A stretch of DNA of 64,000 bases from Burkholderiaceae bacterium (GCA_018261955.1 JAGTRK010000003.1:62001-126000), one strand, 5' to 3'. Positions 1-10,091 are shown, counted from the first letter of the stretch. The notes: a model not told the origin generated them from the sequence alone. A program made the numbers and translations.

Positions 1-1
1 G

Positions 2-706
2 CACACAGGTTTAGAATTTTCCAGTTGCGGTGTGGCGCGTTTTTGGGACAAACTGTTTCAGCGTTGGCATGATTGCTTTGCGCCGACGATTGCATGGTCT
101 GAACCGCAAGCCATGGATGCGGTTTCCAGTTCGCGCACGTCCAACAAACTTGATACCGATGAATCATGGCGTGTGTTGGCAACGGTGCCATCCCCGCCGT
201 TGTCGGCGATGATTAAAGACATGAATTTTTACAGCAACAATGTCATGGCGAGGCAAATTTATTTAAATTTATCGGTACAAGCCAATCAAGCTGCAAGCCT
301 ATCGAGTAGTGCCCAAGTGGTACATCAGATTTTAAATGACGCGGGTTTGAGCGATGACAGCGTCCAAATGGGCAACGGTTCTGGGTTGTCCAATGAAACA
401 CGCATCAGCCCACGTGAACTGGCGCAGGTATTGATTCAGGCCAATCAGATGTCTGAGTTTATTGACAGTTTGCCGCGCATTGGTCTGGAAGGCACAGTAA
501 AAAAACGCCTAACCGACACGGATATGGTGGGGCGCGGGCGTATTAAAACAGGTTCGCTCAACAACGTGCGGGCGATAGCGGGCTATGTTGATGGTAAAAG
601 TGGCAAACGTTATGCTGTGGTCTCACTCATCAACGATGACAATGCGCAATCTGATACAGGCAAACGCGCACATGATATATTTATGCAATGGGTGGGTGAG
701 CAGTAG
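2..706 (+). CDS. dacB: D-alanyl-D-alanine carboxypeptidase/endopeptidase (PBP4), 3' part
   Basis: The reading frame is open to the left edge, so only the C-terminal 234 residues are present. The PBP4 family cleaves D-Ala-D-Ala and peptide crosslinks of peptidoglycan in the periplasm. Two of the three penicillin-binding motifs are visible: the SxN motif as SNN in YSNNVMARQ, and the KTG motif in RIKTGSLNNVRAIAGYV. The family signature GSGLSNETRISP lies between them. The first motif (SxxK) must lie upstream of the window. The downstream hairpin at 752-778 probably ends transcription. Confidence 0.9.
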   Translation, partial: HTGLEFSSCGVARFWDKLFQRWHDCFAPTIAWSEPQAMDAVSSSRTSNKLDTDESWRVLATVPSPPLSAMIKDMNFYSNNVMARQIYLNLSVQANQAASLSSSAQVVHQILNDAGLSDDSVQMGNGSGLSNETRISPRELAQVLIQANQMSEFIDSLPRIGLEGTVKKRLTDTDMVGRGRIKTGSLNNVRAIAGYVDGKSGKRYAVVSLINDDNAQSDTGKRAHDIFMQWVGEQ

Positions 707-751
707 AGGGCTTGAGTGTGTCTATGGACATGTGCGTGGTCGAAGCAATAG

Positions 752-778
752 AAAAACACCTCATGGCGAGGTGTTTTT
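752..778. terminator. Intrinsic terminator after dacB, probably bidirectional
   Basis: An 11-bp perfect stem (752-762 with 768-778) has a 5-nt loop, with A5 on the left and T5 on the right. It lies between the convergent dacB and OmpA-like genes, so it can serve both strands. Confidence 0.8.
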
Positions 779-812
779 CGTGTTACCTACTATTTATTTA
801 AAGTGCATTGAT

Positions 813-1391
813 TTATGGCATCGACACAAACGCAATGCGTCGATTTTGTTGACGACCCTCTGCCGTATCGTTGCTGGCAATCGGTTGAGATTCGCCATAG
901 CCTTTGGCAGTCATACGCTCGCTTGCCACGCCTTTTTTAATCAGATACGCAACCACTGATTGGGCGCGTGATTCTGATAGGGTTTGGTTAGCGGCATCAT
1001 TGCCTTGGGCATCCGTGTGACCTGCGACTTCAAACTTGCCTTCTTTCAAGCATTCTGACACCGCATCGAGTTGACTCACACCTTTGGTTGTGAGTTTGGC
1101 ACTGCCTGTGTCAAATTCAACCACCATTTTTAAGGTGTCCACGCAAGCGGCATTTTTTGCCATATCGGTTTGCGCGGGTACAACACTCGTTGCGGGTGCA
1201 GGTGTTGATGTGGCGACGGGTGCAGTTGCCACAGCAGTTGCTGGTGCAGTCATGGCGGCAGTGGTATCCACTGCTTTGGGTGCCATACAGCCGCGCAACA
1301 GTAAGAAAGCCAAAATTGCCGCGACCAACCAACGCAACCAAGTGCACCAACAGGGACGCTTGCATTGGCAATCGTTTTGATTGTGTTTCAT
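813..1391 (-). CDS. OmpA-family peptidoglycan-binding membrane protein with Cys-rich N terminus
   Basis: This 192-residue protein has a short cytoplasmic N terminus with four cysteines (C8, C10, C14, C16), one membrane segment at about residues 19-34, an Ala/Thr/Pro-rich linker to about residue 80, and a C-terminal OmpA domain. The OmpA domain shows the usual VEFDTGSAKLTTKG start, GHTDAQGN and LSESRAQSVVAYL. These domains bind diaminopimelate in peptidoglycan non-covalently. A cysteine (C35) ends the hydrophobic segment in an RGC context, so a lipoprotein is possible but the lipobox is poor. It sits 36 bp downstream of the HhH membrane protein gene, most likely in one operon. Confidence 0.85.
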   Translation of the reverse strand: MKHNQNDCQCKRPCWCTWLRWLVAAILAFLLLRGCMAPKAVDTTAAMTAPATAVATAPVATSTPAPATSVVPAQTDMAKNAACVDTLKMVVEFDTGSAKLTTKGVSQLDAVSECLKEGKFEVAGHTDAQGNDAANQTLSESRAQSVVAYLIKKGVASERMTAKGYGESQPIASNDTAEGRQQNRRIAFVSMP

Positions 1392-1427
1392 AGAGTTTCT
1401 CCTTGTGTTTGATGAGCAGTGAACGTG

Positions 1428-1925
1428 TTAAACGCGCACGCCACCTTTTAACTCTTCGGTCAAACGCTCGAAACCTGCTTGGTCGCCTTTGGCAATCAGG
1501 GCGGCTTGTTCGGGCCAAGTGCCTGGGTTCATCATTTGCAAGCCCGCGGCGTTTAAGATTTCATCCAATTTGGCAACAGGCGTGACAGCCAATTCGTGGA
1601 ATTGATGAATGCCCGCGGCGTGTAAAATTTCTGCGACTTTAGGACCGATGCCTTCAATCACTTTCAAATCATCCCTACCATCGATTTGGAATAAACCACT
1701 CGATAGTACCGCGGTAGTTTTTGCTGTCTCACTGACAAGATGAGAAGATGTTGCTTTTTCTGTAACTTGATTGTTTGCACAACAATTGTTTTTATTCGAG
1801 CCTGAGCAAGTGCCGTCTTTACAACACTCGCAAGTGCATTTGCATTTACAGAAAAAAGCAGTGAGTATCCAATGAATCACCCAACCAATTAATAAACCGA
1901 GCGTCAACCACCAAAACTTATCCAT
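1428..1925 (-). CDS. Membrane-anchored Cys-rich protein with helix-hairpin-helix domain
   Basis: This 165-residue protein starts with a membrane segment (about residues 5-25). A compact cysteine cluster follows, with nine Cys between residues 26 and 49 (C26, C28, C30, C32, C34, C35, C40, C48, C49). The C-terminal half is a helix-hairpin-helix fold of the type found in ribosomal L21-like and DUF4332-like proteins (DLKVIEGIGPKVAEILHAAG, then GTWPEQAALIAKG). HhH modules of this kind occur next to OmpA-like genes in many proteobacteria, and their role is unknown. The Cys cluster looks metal- or redox-active, but that is inference. First gene of the pair with the OmpA-like protein. Confidence 0.75.
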   Translation of the reverse strand: MDKFWWLTLGLLIGWVIHWILTAFFCKCKCTCECCKDGTCSGSNKNNCCANNQVTEKATSSHLVSETAKTTAVLSSGLFQIDGRDDLKVIEGIGPKVAEILHAAGIHQFHELAVTPVAKLDEILNAAGLQMMNPGTWPEQAALIAKGDQAGFERLTEELKGGVRV

Positions 1926-2131
1926 AATAAACCCCTTATTTGAAAAATATCGGATATAGAAAACTGCTGTTGTACGACCAATCGTCGCTGGAGGGTATGA
2001 ATCGATGCGTTTCGCGAGATGTGTCGTAGGATGTCAAATGGGTTGAATGTGACGACAACCCACCGATATCAGCGTTTAATCTACGCTAAGTTTTTGGTTT
2101 GTGCAAGCGCAAAGGGTGAATTTGTGCGGAA

Positions 2132-3553
2132 TCAACTTAATGCACTTTGGAGGCGTTCGACAACGGTGTTTTTCCCCAGAATGTAGATGATGGTATCCAA
2201 TGAGGGGCTATTGGTTTGACCGAGCAAAATGGCGCGTAATGGCTTGCCAATTGCAGGCATTTTTAAACCATGCTCTGTCAAGGTGTTTTGTACTAACTCA
2301 TGGATGGCTGTCTTATCCCAAGCAATGGTCTGGAGTTTTTCTGTAAAGTCACGCAGGGCTGATCGATTGGCATCATTGACATGTTCGTTGATGAGGTCAA
2401 GATTGGCAGTGTATGGTAAGAAAAATTCTTCTATTGCATCTTCGATTTGTGCCAATGTATCCGCGCGCGACTTGAATAATTCCACCCATGCTGAGAGCGT
2501 AAATGTATCAATCGGGTAGGCATGGTCGTAGTTATTTAAACGTTTTTGTAAACGCGTCTGTATCAGAGCGGTCAATTCAACCTGTGGTTTGGTGTTGATG
2601 TAATGGTTATTGAGCCAATTGAGTTTTTTCGGATCCCACTGCGCGGGCGAATTCGACAAATTGGTCAAGTCAAACCATTCGATAAATTGTTCGCGGCTAA
2701 ATACCTCATCGTCACCATGCCCCCAACCCAAACGTGCTAAATAATTGCACAGCGTTTCAGGCAAATAACCCAATCGCTCGTAATCCATCACGGCGGTTGA
2801 ATTGGTGCGTTTGGAGAGTTTTTTGCCATCGGGTCCCAAAATCATCGGCACATGACCATACAGTGGCAACGGCGCATTTAGGGCTTTGAGAATATTGATT
2901 TGCTTGGGTGTATTGCCCACGTGGTCATCGCCGCGAATCACATGCGTGATGCCCATATCCCAGTCATCGACCACCACACAAAAATTATAGGTTGGCGTGC
3001 CGTCAGCGCGAGCAATGATTAAATCGTCCAATTCGATGTTGTGAATCGAAATTTCACCCTTGACCACATCGTGCCATGTCACCGCGCCTTCTGTGGGATT
3101 TTTAAAACGCACCACGGGTTGCACGCCTTCTGGGATTTTGGGCAGGGTTTTGCCCGCTTCGGGTCGCCATAAGCGATTGTATTGGGTGCGCTCGCCACGG
3201 GCTTCTTGCTCAGCGCGCATCTGCTCGAGTTCCTCACGCGAGCAGTAGCAATAGTACGCTGTACCATTGGCCAACATCTGCGCAATCACTTCGCGGTAGC
3301 GATCCATGCGTTGCATTTGATAATACGGACCATCGTCATGCGTCAAATCCAACCACGCCATGGCGTTTAAAATCTCTGCGACATTTTCAGGAGTGGAGCG
3401 TTCCACATCCGTATCCTCAATCCGCAAAACAAAGGTGCCACCGAAGTGCTTTGCCAAAGCCCAACTGTACAAAGCCGTGCGTGCGCCGCCAATGTGCAAA
3501 GCACCTGTGGGACTGGGGGCAAAACGGGTGCGAATCGATGTGGAAGTGTTCAT
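2132..3553 (-). CDS. gltX: Glutamyl-tRNA synthetase
   Basis: This class I aminoacyl-tRNA synthetase charges tRNA-Glu with glutamate in the cytosol. At 473 residues it has the normal bacterial length. The HIGH-type motif is APSPTGALHIGG (residues 12-23), and the KMSKS-type motif is KKLSKR at about residue 245. The glutamate-pocket sequences RIEDTDVERS and YNFCVVVDDWDMGITHVIRGDDH are present. The Cys pair in YYCYCSREEL matches the zinc-binding region of the family. It is single-copy here and divergent from tsaE. Confidence 0.97.
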   Translation of the reverse strand: MNTSTSIRTRFAPSPTGALHIGGARTALYSWALAKHFGGTFVLRIEDTDVERSTPENVAEILNAMAWLDLTHDDGPYYQMQRMDRYREVIAQMLANGTAYYCYCSREELEQMRAEQEARGERTQYNRLWRPEAGKTLPKIPEGVQPVVRFKNPTEGAVTWHDVVKGEISIHNIELDDLIIARADGTPTYNFCVVVDDWDMGITHVIRGDDHVGNTPKQINILKALNAPLPLYGHVPMILGPDGKKLSKRTNSTAVMDYERLGYLPETLCNYLARLGWGHGDDEVFSREQFIEWFDLTNLSNSPAQWDPKKLNWLNNHYINTKPQVELTALIQTRLQKRLNNYDHAYPIDTFTLSAWVELFKSRADTLAQIEDAIEEFFLPYTANLDLINEHVNDANRSALRDFTEKLQTIAWDKTAIHELVQNTLTEHGLKMPAIGKPLRAILLGQTNSPSLDTIIYILGKNTVVERLQSALS

Positions 3554-3753
3554 AAATGCTTTCGATAAGGTGCAATGAGAAAGGCGGTATTATAAGGGCA
3601 GGCAGAACAAGGCGCAAACAAAACGGCTAGGTCGTAACAAACGTGTGGGTGAAAAACTTTGTGGGTTTATCAGATTGCTGTAAGTCGATTCACGTACAAT
3701 TCGCGCACGATAAAACACAATGCGTGACCGTAACGAACCAAGCCGAACAAAAA

Positions 3754-4293
3754 ATGACCCTCTTTCTCACTCTAAAATTAGAAGACGAAACCGCCACTGC
3801 AGCATTGGCACAGAACATGGCGCGTCAATTGCAATCGGGTGATGTGGTGTTCTTATCGGGCGATTTGGGCGCGGGTAAAACCACATTCACGCGCCACCTC
3901 ATCAGCGCGTTCGGTTTAAACACCAAGGTCAAAAGCCCGACCTATACTTTGTTGGAAACTTATGATTTACCCGAAACAGCGCCAGCCAAAACCTTGCATC
4001 ATTTTGATTTGTACCGCCTCACCGACCCGCGTGAATGGTACTCGGCAGGGTTTGAAGAAAACCTCAATGATACCGCCATCGTCGTGATTGAATGGGCGGA
4101 AAAAGCCGAAGGCGCGCTGCCCAAACCCGATTGGCGCATTCACCTCACGCACGATGAGCCCAAAGACATTGAGGACAACAGTACCAACGATGGCGCCAAC
4201 GCGGAGTCGCGTGAATACTTTGATGTGGCGCGCTTTGTGGTGATAGAGGCGGTCAGTGCGAGCGCTGCCAAGCGCATTGCGGCACTGAGATAG
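3754..4293 (+). CDS. tsaE: tRNA threonylcarbamoyladenosine biosynthesis ATPase TsaE
   Basis: TsaE is the small ATPase of the TsaBDE complex that makes t6A37 in ANN-decoding tRNAs. The Walker A motif is GDLGAGKTTF, followed by VKSPTYTLLETY, the family signature HFDLYRL, and VVIEWAEKAEG. I chose ATG 3754 (179 residues) because homology begins just after it. The frame stays open upstream to 3643, and no strong ribosome binding site decides the start. The C-terminal tail after about residue 130 is longer than in E. coli TsaE (about 153 residues). A terminator at 4325-4351 follows. Confidence 0.92.
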   Translation: MTLFLTLKLEDETATAALAQNMARQLQSGDVVFLSGDLGAGKTTFTRHLISAFGLNTKVKSPTYTLLETYDLPETAPAKTLHHFDLYRLTDPREWYSAGFEENLNDTAIVVIEWAEKAEGALPKPDWRIHLTHDEPKDIEDNSTNDGANAESREYFDVARFVVIEAVSASAAKRIAALR

Positions 4294-4324
4294 AAAAAGA
4301 CGTTGATTCAACCCATATCGATTC

Positions 4325-4354
4325 AAAAGCAGACCGATGGGTCTGCTTTTTCAC
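4325..4354 (+). terminator. Intrinsic terminator after tsaE
   Basis: An 11-bp perfect stem (4325-4335 with 4340-4350) has a 4-nt loop and a short T run. It separates tsaE from uup. Confidence 0.85.
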
Positions 4355-4457
4355 TGGGCGCAATACTTGCGTCAATCCGAGTGCGCTATCGGTTACAATT
4401 GCATCCTACTCGAATTCAGACCTCTGTCGAGCCCATCCAACTCAATAAAAATTCAAA

Positions 4458-6395
4458 ATGGCATTATTTACGATCAACGACGCACAGTTAGCCTATGGCC
4501 ATGTTGCTTTATTAGACCACACCGATTTTTCCTTAGAAGAAGGCGAACGTGTCGGACTCATCGGGCGCAACGGCACGGGTAAATCATCTTTGCTTAAAAT
4601 CATCGCAGGGATTCAATCGGTCGATGATGGCATGATTGCTCGTCAACAAGGTTTGCGCTGTACCTATGTCGAGCAAGAGCCTGTGTTTGAACCTGAACAC
4701 ACGGTGCTGCACGCGGTTGCCAGTGGTGCGGGCGAAGCGGCTGAGTTGTTGGAGCGTTACGATGAACTCACTGAATCGCTGAATGATGCAGATGACATGG
4801 ATGCGGTGTTGGAGCAAATGGCGCAGGTACAAACCGCCTTGGAAGCCTGCGATGGCTGGACGCTGCAAGCACGCGTGCAAACGGTGTTGTCGCAACTCAA
4901 ATTAGACCCGCACGCTTTGTGTGGTGCACTGTCAGGCGGGGTGCAAAAACGCGTTGCATTGGCGCGTGCCTTGGTACAGAACCCCGATGTATTACTGTTG
5001 GATGAGCCGACCAATCACTTGGATATGAGTGCGATTGCGTGGTTGGAGGATTTATTGCGCCAGTTCAAAGGTGCGGTGTTGTTCATCACGCACGACCGAG
5101 CGTTTTTGGACAATGTCGCCACGCGGATTGTTGAACTGGATCGCGGTATTTTGCGCTCGTATGTCGGTAATTTCACGGCTTATCAAACGACCAAAGCCCA
5201 ACAATTGGCGGACGAGGCGATTGAAAACGCCAAGTTTGACAAAGTATTGGCACAAGAGGAAGTGTGGATACGCAAAGGCGTGGAAGCGCGGCGCACGCGC
5301 TCAGTCGCGCGCATTGGACGACTGCATGAGATGCGCGAGCAACGCGCCAATCGCCGCGAAAGCACAGGCAATGTGAATATGAATGTGGCGCAGGCTGACC
5401 GCTCTGGTAAAGTGGTGGCGGAGTTGGAGGATGTGTGCAAGTCCTTTGGCGGGCGCAAAATTGTCAATAAATTCACTACAAATATTTTACGCGGTGACAA
5501 AATCGGTTTGCTCGCGGGTAATGGCATGGGCAAAACCACCTTGCTCAAACTGATTTTGGGCGAGTTAACGCCAGACAGTGGACGAATTAAAAACGGCACC
5601 AATTTACAAATTGCCTATTTTGACCAAATGCGCTCGCAACTGGATATGGAGGCCACGCTCGCTGATACCATCAGCCCTGGCTCGGAGTGGGTCGAAATCA
5701 ATGGCGCGCGCAAACACATCATGGGTTATTTGCAAGACTTTTTGTTTGCCCCTGCGCGTGCGCACTCGCCTGTCAAATCATTGTCGGGCGGTGAGCGCAA
5801 TCGCTTGTTGCTCGCGCGTTTGTTTGCCAAACCTGCGAATGTTTTGGTGCTCGATGAACCAACCAATGATTTGGACATTGAAACTTTGGAATTGTTGGAG
5901 GAGTTGCTACAGGACTACACGGGCACGGTGTTTTTAGTGTCGCATGACCGAGCGTTTTTGGACAATGTGGTCACCGATGTCATTGCTGCCGAACCCATCG
6001 AAGGGCAGTGGCGAGAGTACGTGGGCGGCTTTTATGACTGGCAACGCCAAAGTGGATTGAGCGTTCCTGTCGGAGTGGAATCATTGAATTTAGCCCCCAA
6101 ACAGGCCTTGGAAACCAAGCAAATTGAGGCTGAAAAAATCGTGCCTGCACCGAGCAAATCCACCCCAAACAAAGCCAAACTCAACTACAAAGAACAAAGA
6201 GAATTGGAGGCTTTGCCCGCCTTGATGGAGCAGTTAGAAGCCGAGCAGAAGGGCATTGAAGCGCAATTGGCAGATGGTTCGATTTTTACCAAGCAACCTG
6301 ATTTGGGTGTGCAATTGACCACGCGCTTGGCTGAAATTGAGGACGAATTGCTCAATGCCTTGACCCGTTGGGAGGTCTTGGACGCGCGTTTGTAA
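4458..6395 (+). CDS. uup: ABC-F family ATPase Uup
   Basis: This 645-residue soluble protein has two ABC ATPase domains and no membrane segments. Walker A sites are GRNGTGKSS (about residue 36) and GNGMGKTT (about 355). Signatures are LSGGVQKRVALARAL and LSGGERNRLLLARLF. Walker B sites are LLLDEPTNHLD and LVLDEPTNDLD. The C-terminal extension after about residue 540 is charged and predicted coiled coil, as in Uup. Uup-type ABC-F proteins bind DNA branch structures or ribosomes and affect precise excision of transposons. YheS/EttA are the alternative ABC-F subfamilies, but the coiled-coil tail favours Uup. A TACAAT hexamer at 4394-4399 is a possible -10 box. Confidence 0.9.
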   Translation: MALFTINDAQLAYGHVALLDHTDFSLEEGERVGLIGRNGTGKSSLLKIIAGIQSVDDGMIARQQGLRCTYVEQEPVFEPEHTVLHAVASGAGEAAELLERYDELTESLNDADDMDAVLEQMAQVQTALEACDGWTLQARVQTVLSQLKLDPHALCGALSGGVQKRVALARALVQNPDVLLLDEPTNHLDMSAIAWLEDLLRQFKGAVLFITHDRAFLDNVATRIVELDRGILRSYVGNFTAYQTTKAQQLADEAIENAKFDKVLAQEEVWIRKGVEARRTRSVARIGRLHEMREQRANRRESTGNVNMNVAQADRSGKVVAELEDVCKSFGGRKIVNKFTTNILRGDKIGLLAGNGMGKTTLLKLILGELTPDSGRIKNGTNLQIAYFDQMRSQLDMEATLADTISPGSEWVEINGARKHIMGYLQDFLFAPARAHSPVKSLSGGERNRLLLARLFAKPANVLVLDEPTNDLDIETLELLEELLQDYTGTVFLVSHDRAFLDNVVTDVIAAEPIEGQWREYVGGFYDWQRQSGLSVPVGVESLNLAPKQALETKQIEAEKIVPAPSKSTPNKAKLNYKEQRELEALPALMEQLEAEQKGIEAQLADGSIFTKQPDLGVQLTTRLAEIEDELLNALTRWEVLDARL

Positions 6396-6527
6396 ATCAA
6401 AAATTTGTTTATCAATACGCAAATGCAGTCGCGATTTTGACCTTGAAAATTGCGAACAGTTCGGCTATGGTTGACCTTGTTGATGGTTCAACTTTTCTAA
6501 AAAAATCAATACATCACTGGAGCACAT

Positions 6528-7709
6528 ATGAGCAAACCCACCTTTAATTATGCCGATCCATTCTTGATGAATGAACAATTGAGCGAAACCGAACGCATGG
6601 TGCGCGATACCGCACATGCCTATGCGCAGGATAAACTCGCGCCGCGTGTGCAAAACGCCTTTCGCCATGAGCACACGGATCGTGCGATATTCAATGAAAT
6701 GGGTGAACTCGGCTTGCTGGGTGCGACCATCCCTGAGCAATACGGTGGTTCAGGTTTGAACTACACCTGTTATGGTTTGATTGCCCATGAGGTCGAGCGA
6801 ATTGATTCGGGTTATCGCTCAATGATGAGTGTGCAAAGCTCGCTCGTGATGTTGCCAATACACGAATTTGGTAATGAAGCCACCAAACAAAAATATCTAC
6901 CGAAACTCGCTTCGGGCGAATGGGTCGGTTGCTTTGGTTTGACCGAGCCCAACCACGGCTCTGACCCTGGCAGCATGATTACCCGTGCGAAAAAAGTCGA
7001 GGGTGGCTACAGCATTTCGGGCGCGAAAATGTGGATTACCAATAGCCCGATTGCCGATGTGTTTGTGGTTTGGGCCAAAGACGATGCGGGTGAGATTCGT
7101 GGTTTCGTGCTCGAAAAAGGTTGGAAAGGTTTGTCTGCGCCAGCGATTCACGGCAAGGTCGGTTTGCGCGCATCCATTACAGGTGAAATCGTTATGGATG
7201 AGGTGTTTTGCCCTGAAGAAAATGCATTCCCCGATGTGCGCGGGCTCAAAGGGCCGTTTACCTGCTTGAACTCAGCGCGTTTTGGCATTGCGTGGGGCGC
7301 GCTCGGTGCAGCGCAAGCCTGCTACGAAACCGCGCGGCAATACACCATGGATCGCATCCAGTTTGGCCGACCACTGGCGGCGAATCAATTGGTGCAAAAG
7401 AAACTCGCCGATATGCTCACAGAAATCACCCTCGGTTTGCAGGCGTGCTTGCGTGTGGCGCGTATGAAGGAGGAGGGCATTGCGGCGGTGGAACTCACTT
7501 CCATCATCAAACGCAACTCCTGTGGCAAGTCGCTCGACATCGCGCGCATGGCGCGTGACATGCTCGGTGGCAATGGCATCTCGGATGAGTTCTGCGTGGC
7601 GCGTCATTTGGTTAACCTTGAAGTGGTCAACACCTACGAGGGCACGCACGATGTGCACGCACTGATTATTGGACGGGCAATTACGGGTTTGGCGGCGTTT
7701 GCGAATTAA
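6528..7709 (+). CDS. gcdH: Glutaryl-CoA dehydrogenase
   Basis: This acyl-CoA dehydrogenase-fold flavoenzyme oxidatively decarboxylates glutaryl-CoA to crotonyl-CoA in lysine, tryptophan and glutarate breakdown. At 393 residues it has the usual length. It carries the FAD/substrate signature [17 protein letters not shown], the glutaryl-binding region [16 protein letters not shown], the [20 protein letters not shown] segment and the catalytic base E371 in [21 protein letters not shown] 6528 follows an AT-rich leader, with the spacer sequence ctggagcacat giving a GGAG site. The neighbour mmsA is another CoA-linked catabolic enzyme, so this may be a degradation locus. Confidence 0.93.
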   Translation: MSKPTFNYADPFLMNEQLSETERMVRDTAHAYAQDKLAPRVQNAFRHEHTDRAIFNEMGELGLLGATIPEQYGGSGLNYTCYGLIAHEVERIDSGYRSMMSVQSSLVMLPIHEFGNEATKQKYLPKLASGEWVGCFGLTEPNHGSDPGSMITRAKKVEGGYSISGAKMWITNSPIADVFVVWAKDDAGEIRGFVLEKGWKGLSAPAIHGKVGLRASITGEIVMDEVFCPEENAFPDVRGLKGPFTCLNSARFGIAWGALGAAQACYETARQYTMDRIQFGRPLAANQLVQKKLADMLTEITLGLQACLRVARMKEEGIAAVELTSIIKRNSCGKSLDIARMARDMLGGNGISDEFCVARHLVNLEVVNTYEGTHDVHALIIGRAITGLAAFAN

Positions 7710-7737
7710 GCCCTGCTGAACTCGAAACCCATCATCG

Positions 7738-7775
7738 GTGGCAATGCGTTTGGGCATTGCCACTGCTGTTTTCAG
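7738..7775 (+). terminator. Hairpin between gcdH and mmsA, possible terminator
   Basis: A perfect 10-bp stem (7738-7747 with 7754-7763) has a 6-nt loop. The following bases are only moderately T-rich, so it is a weak terminator or processing hairpin. Confidence 0.55.
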
Positions 7776-7881
7776 AGCCTTGTTGTGTCCTTGTCTTTTC
7801 AATTGGCTCTATACGCCGCCTGATAAAGTCCGCATAATCCATCCACTTTTCTTAGCCTCTAACCAGTTCAACGGAGTTTTT

Positions 7882-9387
7882 ATGCCCATTTCACACCACA
7901 TCAACGGTCAAGTCGTGATCAATCCCGCCAATCGCACGCAAGACGTATTCAATCCAGCCACAGGTGAAGTCACCCATCAAGTCGCACTTGCGGACATGTC
8001 GGATGTCAACGCTGCGGTTGCCGCCGCCAAAGCTGCATTTCCTGCGTGGTCAAAACAATCCGTGCTCAAACGCGCGCGGGTGATGTTTAAGTTTTACGAA
8101 TTGCTCAATCAAAATGCTGAAAAACTCGCCGCTTTGATTACCCGTGAGCACGGCAAGGTATTTTCAGACGCGATGGGCGAGGTGCAGCGCGGCATCGAGG
8201 TGGTTGAGTTCGCCACTGGGATTCCACAGTTGATGAAGGGCGAGTTCAATAACCAAGTGGCCACGGGTTTTGACTTATACAGTTTCCGCCAACCGCTTGG
8301 CGTGTGCGCAGGGATTACACCGTTTAACTTCCCAGCGATGGTGCCGATGTGGATGTTCCCGATGGCGATTGCCTGTGGCAATACCTTCGTGCTCAAACCC
8401 TCCGAGCGTGATCCATCGGCGAGCATGTATTTGGCGGAATTGCTCAAGCAGGCGGGTTTGCCTGATGGTGTGTTCAATGTGCTCAATGGCGACAAAGTCG
8501 CGGTCGATGGTTTGCTCACCCACCCTGATGTGGCGGCGGTGAGTTTCGTTGGCTCAACGCCGATTGCACAATACATTTATGAAACAGCGGCAGCGCATGG
8601 CAAACGCGTACAGGCTTTGGGCGGTGCGAAAAACCACATGATTGTGATGCCCGATGCGAATATGGACGCGGTGGTGGACGCGCTCACGGGTGCGGCGTAT
8701 GGCTCGGCAGGTGAGCGTTGCATGGCAATTTCGGTGGCGGTCGCGGTCGGTGATGTGGCTGATGAACTGGTCACTCGTTTGGCAGAGCGCGCACGTGGCT
8801 TGAACATTGGCAATGGCATCAGCGCGGACCATAAAGACACTGGTAAAGACATGGGGCCGCTGATTACAGCAGCGCATAAAGCCAAAGTTGCGGGTTATAT
8901 CGAGCAAGGCGCGAAAGAGGGTGCAACGTTGGTGGTCGATGGTCGTGCACATCCGATTGCCAATGAAGCGGGTTATTTCTTGGGCGGTACTTTGTTTGAC
9001 CACGTCACGCCTGAGATGACCATTTATCGTGAAGAAATTTTTGGCCCCGTGCTGTGCGTGGTGCGTGTGCCTGATTTTGCCACCGCGCTGCAATTGATTA
9101 ACGCGCATGAGTACGGCAACGGCACAAGTATTTACACTGCCGATGGCGCAGTTGCACGTGAGTTTGTCGATGCGGTGCAAGTCGGCATGGTCGGCGTGAA
9201 TGTGCCGATTCCTGTGCCGCTGGCGTTCCATAGTTTTGGCGGTTGGAAACGCAGTTTATTTGGCGACCATCATGTGTACGGTACTGAAGGTGTGCGTTTT
9301 TATACCAAAGTCAAAGCGGTGTCACAACGTTGGGACGCGCCGAAAGCCAATGCTGCCAATTCATCCTTTATAATGCCGACTTTATGA
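7882..9387 (+). CDS. mmsA: CoA-acylating methylmalonate-semialdehyde dehydrogenase
   Basis: This aldehyde dehydrogenase superfamily enzyme turns methylmalonate (or malonate) semialdehyde, NAD+ and CoA into propionyl-CoA (or acetyl-CoA) and CO2. It serves valine, inositol and beta-alanine breakdown. The start is ATG 7882, after an acggag ribosome binding site, giving 501 residues; the upstream in-frame extension has no family similarity. The catalytic C280 lies in [32 protein letters not shown] and [18 protein letters not shown] are typical of MmsA/IolA. It ends 14 bp before thiN. Confidence 0.94.
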   Translation: MPISHHINGQVVINPANRTQDVFNPATGEVTHQVALADMSDVNAAVAAAKAAFPAWSKQSVLKRARVMFKFYELLNQNAEKLAALITREHGKVFSDAMGEVQRGIEVVEFATGIPQLMKGEFNNQVATGFDLYSFRQPLGVCAGITPFNFPAMVPMWMFPMAIACGNTFVLKPSERDPSASMYLAELLKQAGLPDGVFNVLNGDKVAVDGLLTHPDVAAVSFVGSTPIAQYIYETAAAHGKRVQALGGAKNHMIVMPDANMDAVVDALTGAAYGSAGERCMAISVAVAVGDVADELVTRLAERARGLNIGNGISADHKDTGKDMGPLITAAHKAKVAGYIEQGAKEGATLVVDGRAHPIANEAGYFLGGTLFDHVTPEMTIYREEIFGPVLCVVRVPDFATALQLINAHEYGNGTSIYTADGAVAREFVDAVQVGMVGVNVPIPVPLAFHSFGGWKRSLFGDHHVYGTEGVRFYTKVKAVSQRWDAPKANAANSSFIMPTL

Positions 9388-9401
9388 TTTAAAAGGCTTG
9401 T

Positions 9402-10091
9402 ATGAATCGAGTGGTGATTTTTGCCAATGGGGTTATGCAACATTCTGTGCAGCATTCTGCAGCAGATGACGCGGCTCTGCGTGCGTTATTGGACGCAGAT
9501 GATGTGATTTGCTGTGCCGATGGCGGCGTGGCGCACGCTTTGACAATCGGCTTAAAACCACAGGTGCTCATCGGTGACCACGATTCGATTGCCCCTGAAG
9601 TCTTGGCGCAATTGCAAACTGCAGGCGCAGAGATCATCACCCATCCTAAAAATAAAGACAAAACCGATTTGCATCTGGCGATTGACTGGGCGGTAGCGCA
9701 AGGTGCCAGTGAGGTGATGTTGGTTACGGCTTTGGGTGGGCGTTTGGATCATTTGCTGGCGAACGTTTTGTTGATGACGCATTCAGACTATGCCTATATT
9801 CATTTGACTTTGGTTGACGTGCATCAAGGTCAAGTCCAGTGGGCGTGCGTGTTGCACGCGCACGATGCGTTTGAATTACACGGCGCGGTGGGCGATGGTT
9901 TGTCGCTCATTCCATTGTCGCCCACGGTTGAATCGGTGTGTCTCAAAGGCACGCAATGGCCGTTGAAAAATCATACCTTGGCTCAAGGCGACACCACAGG
10001 CATCAGCAATGTGTTTATCAAAACCAAGGTTAAAATTGAAATCGGTGAGGGCGAGCTTTTGGTGGTTCACACAAGCAGCATTGGTTCGTAA
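9402..10091 (+). CDS. thiN: Thiamine diphosphokinase
   Basis: This 229-residue enzyme transfers pyrophosphate from ATP to thiamine, giving thiamine diphosphate. Family motifs in order are CADGGVAHAL, IGDHDSI, NKDKTDLHLAIDWA (residues about 83-96), LGGRLDHLLANVLL and DTTGISNVF near the C terminus. An aaaagg ribosome binding site precedes ATG 9402. A TATAAT hexamer at 9369-9374, inside the end of mmsA, may be its own -10 element. No TPP riboswitch is recognisable upstream. Confidence 0.92.
   Translation: MNRVVIFANGVMQHSVQHSAADDAALRALLDADDVICCADGGVAHALTIGLKPQVLIGDHDSIAPEVLAQLQTAGAEIITHPKNKDKTDLHLAIDWAVAQGASEVMLVTALGGRLDHLLANVLLMTHSDYAYIHLTLVDVHQGQVQWACVLHAHDAFELHGAVGDGLSLIPLSPTVESVCLKGTQWPLKNHTLAQGDTTGISNVFIKTKVKIEIGEGELLVVHTSSIGS

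Noticed and set aside
1926-2131. Hidden gene or terminator downstream of gltX
   Set aside because: No open frame with a start and ribosome binding site and no convincing hairpin with a T run on the minus strand could be found.
8554-9231. Long open frame on the minus strand inside mmsA
   Set aside because: It is a codon-bias shadow of mmsA: His/Arg-rich composition, no family similarity and no ribosome binding site.
9300-9401. TPP riboswitch before thiN
   Set aside because: Only about 14 bp separate mmsA and thiN and no thi-box sequence is seen.
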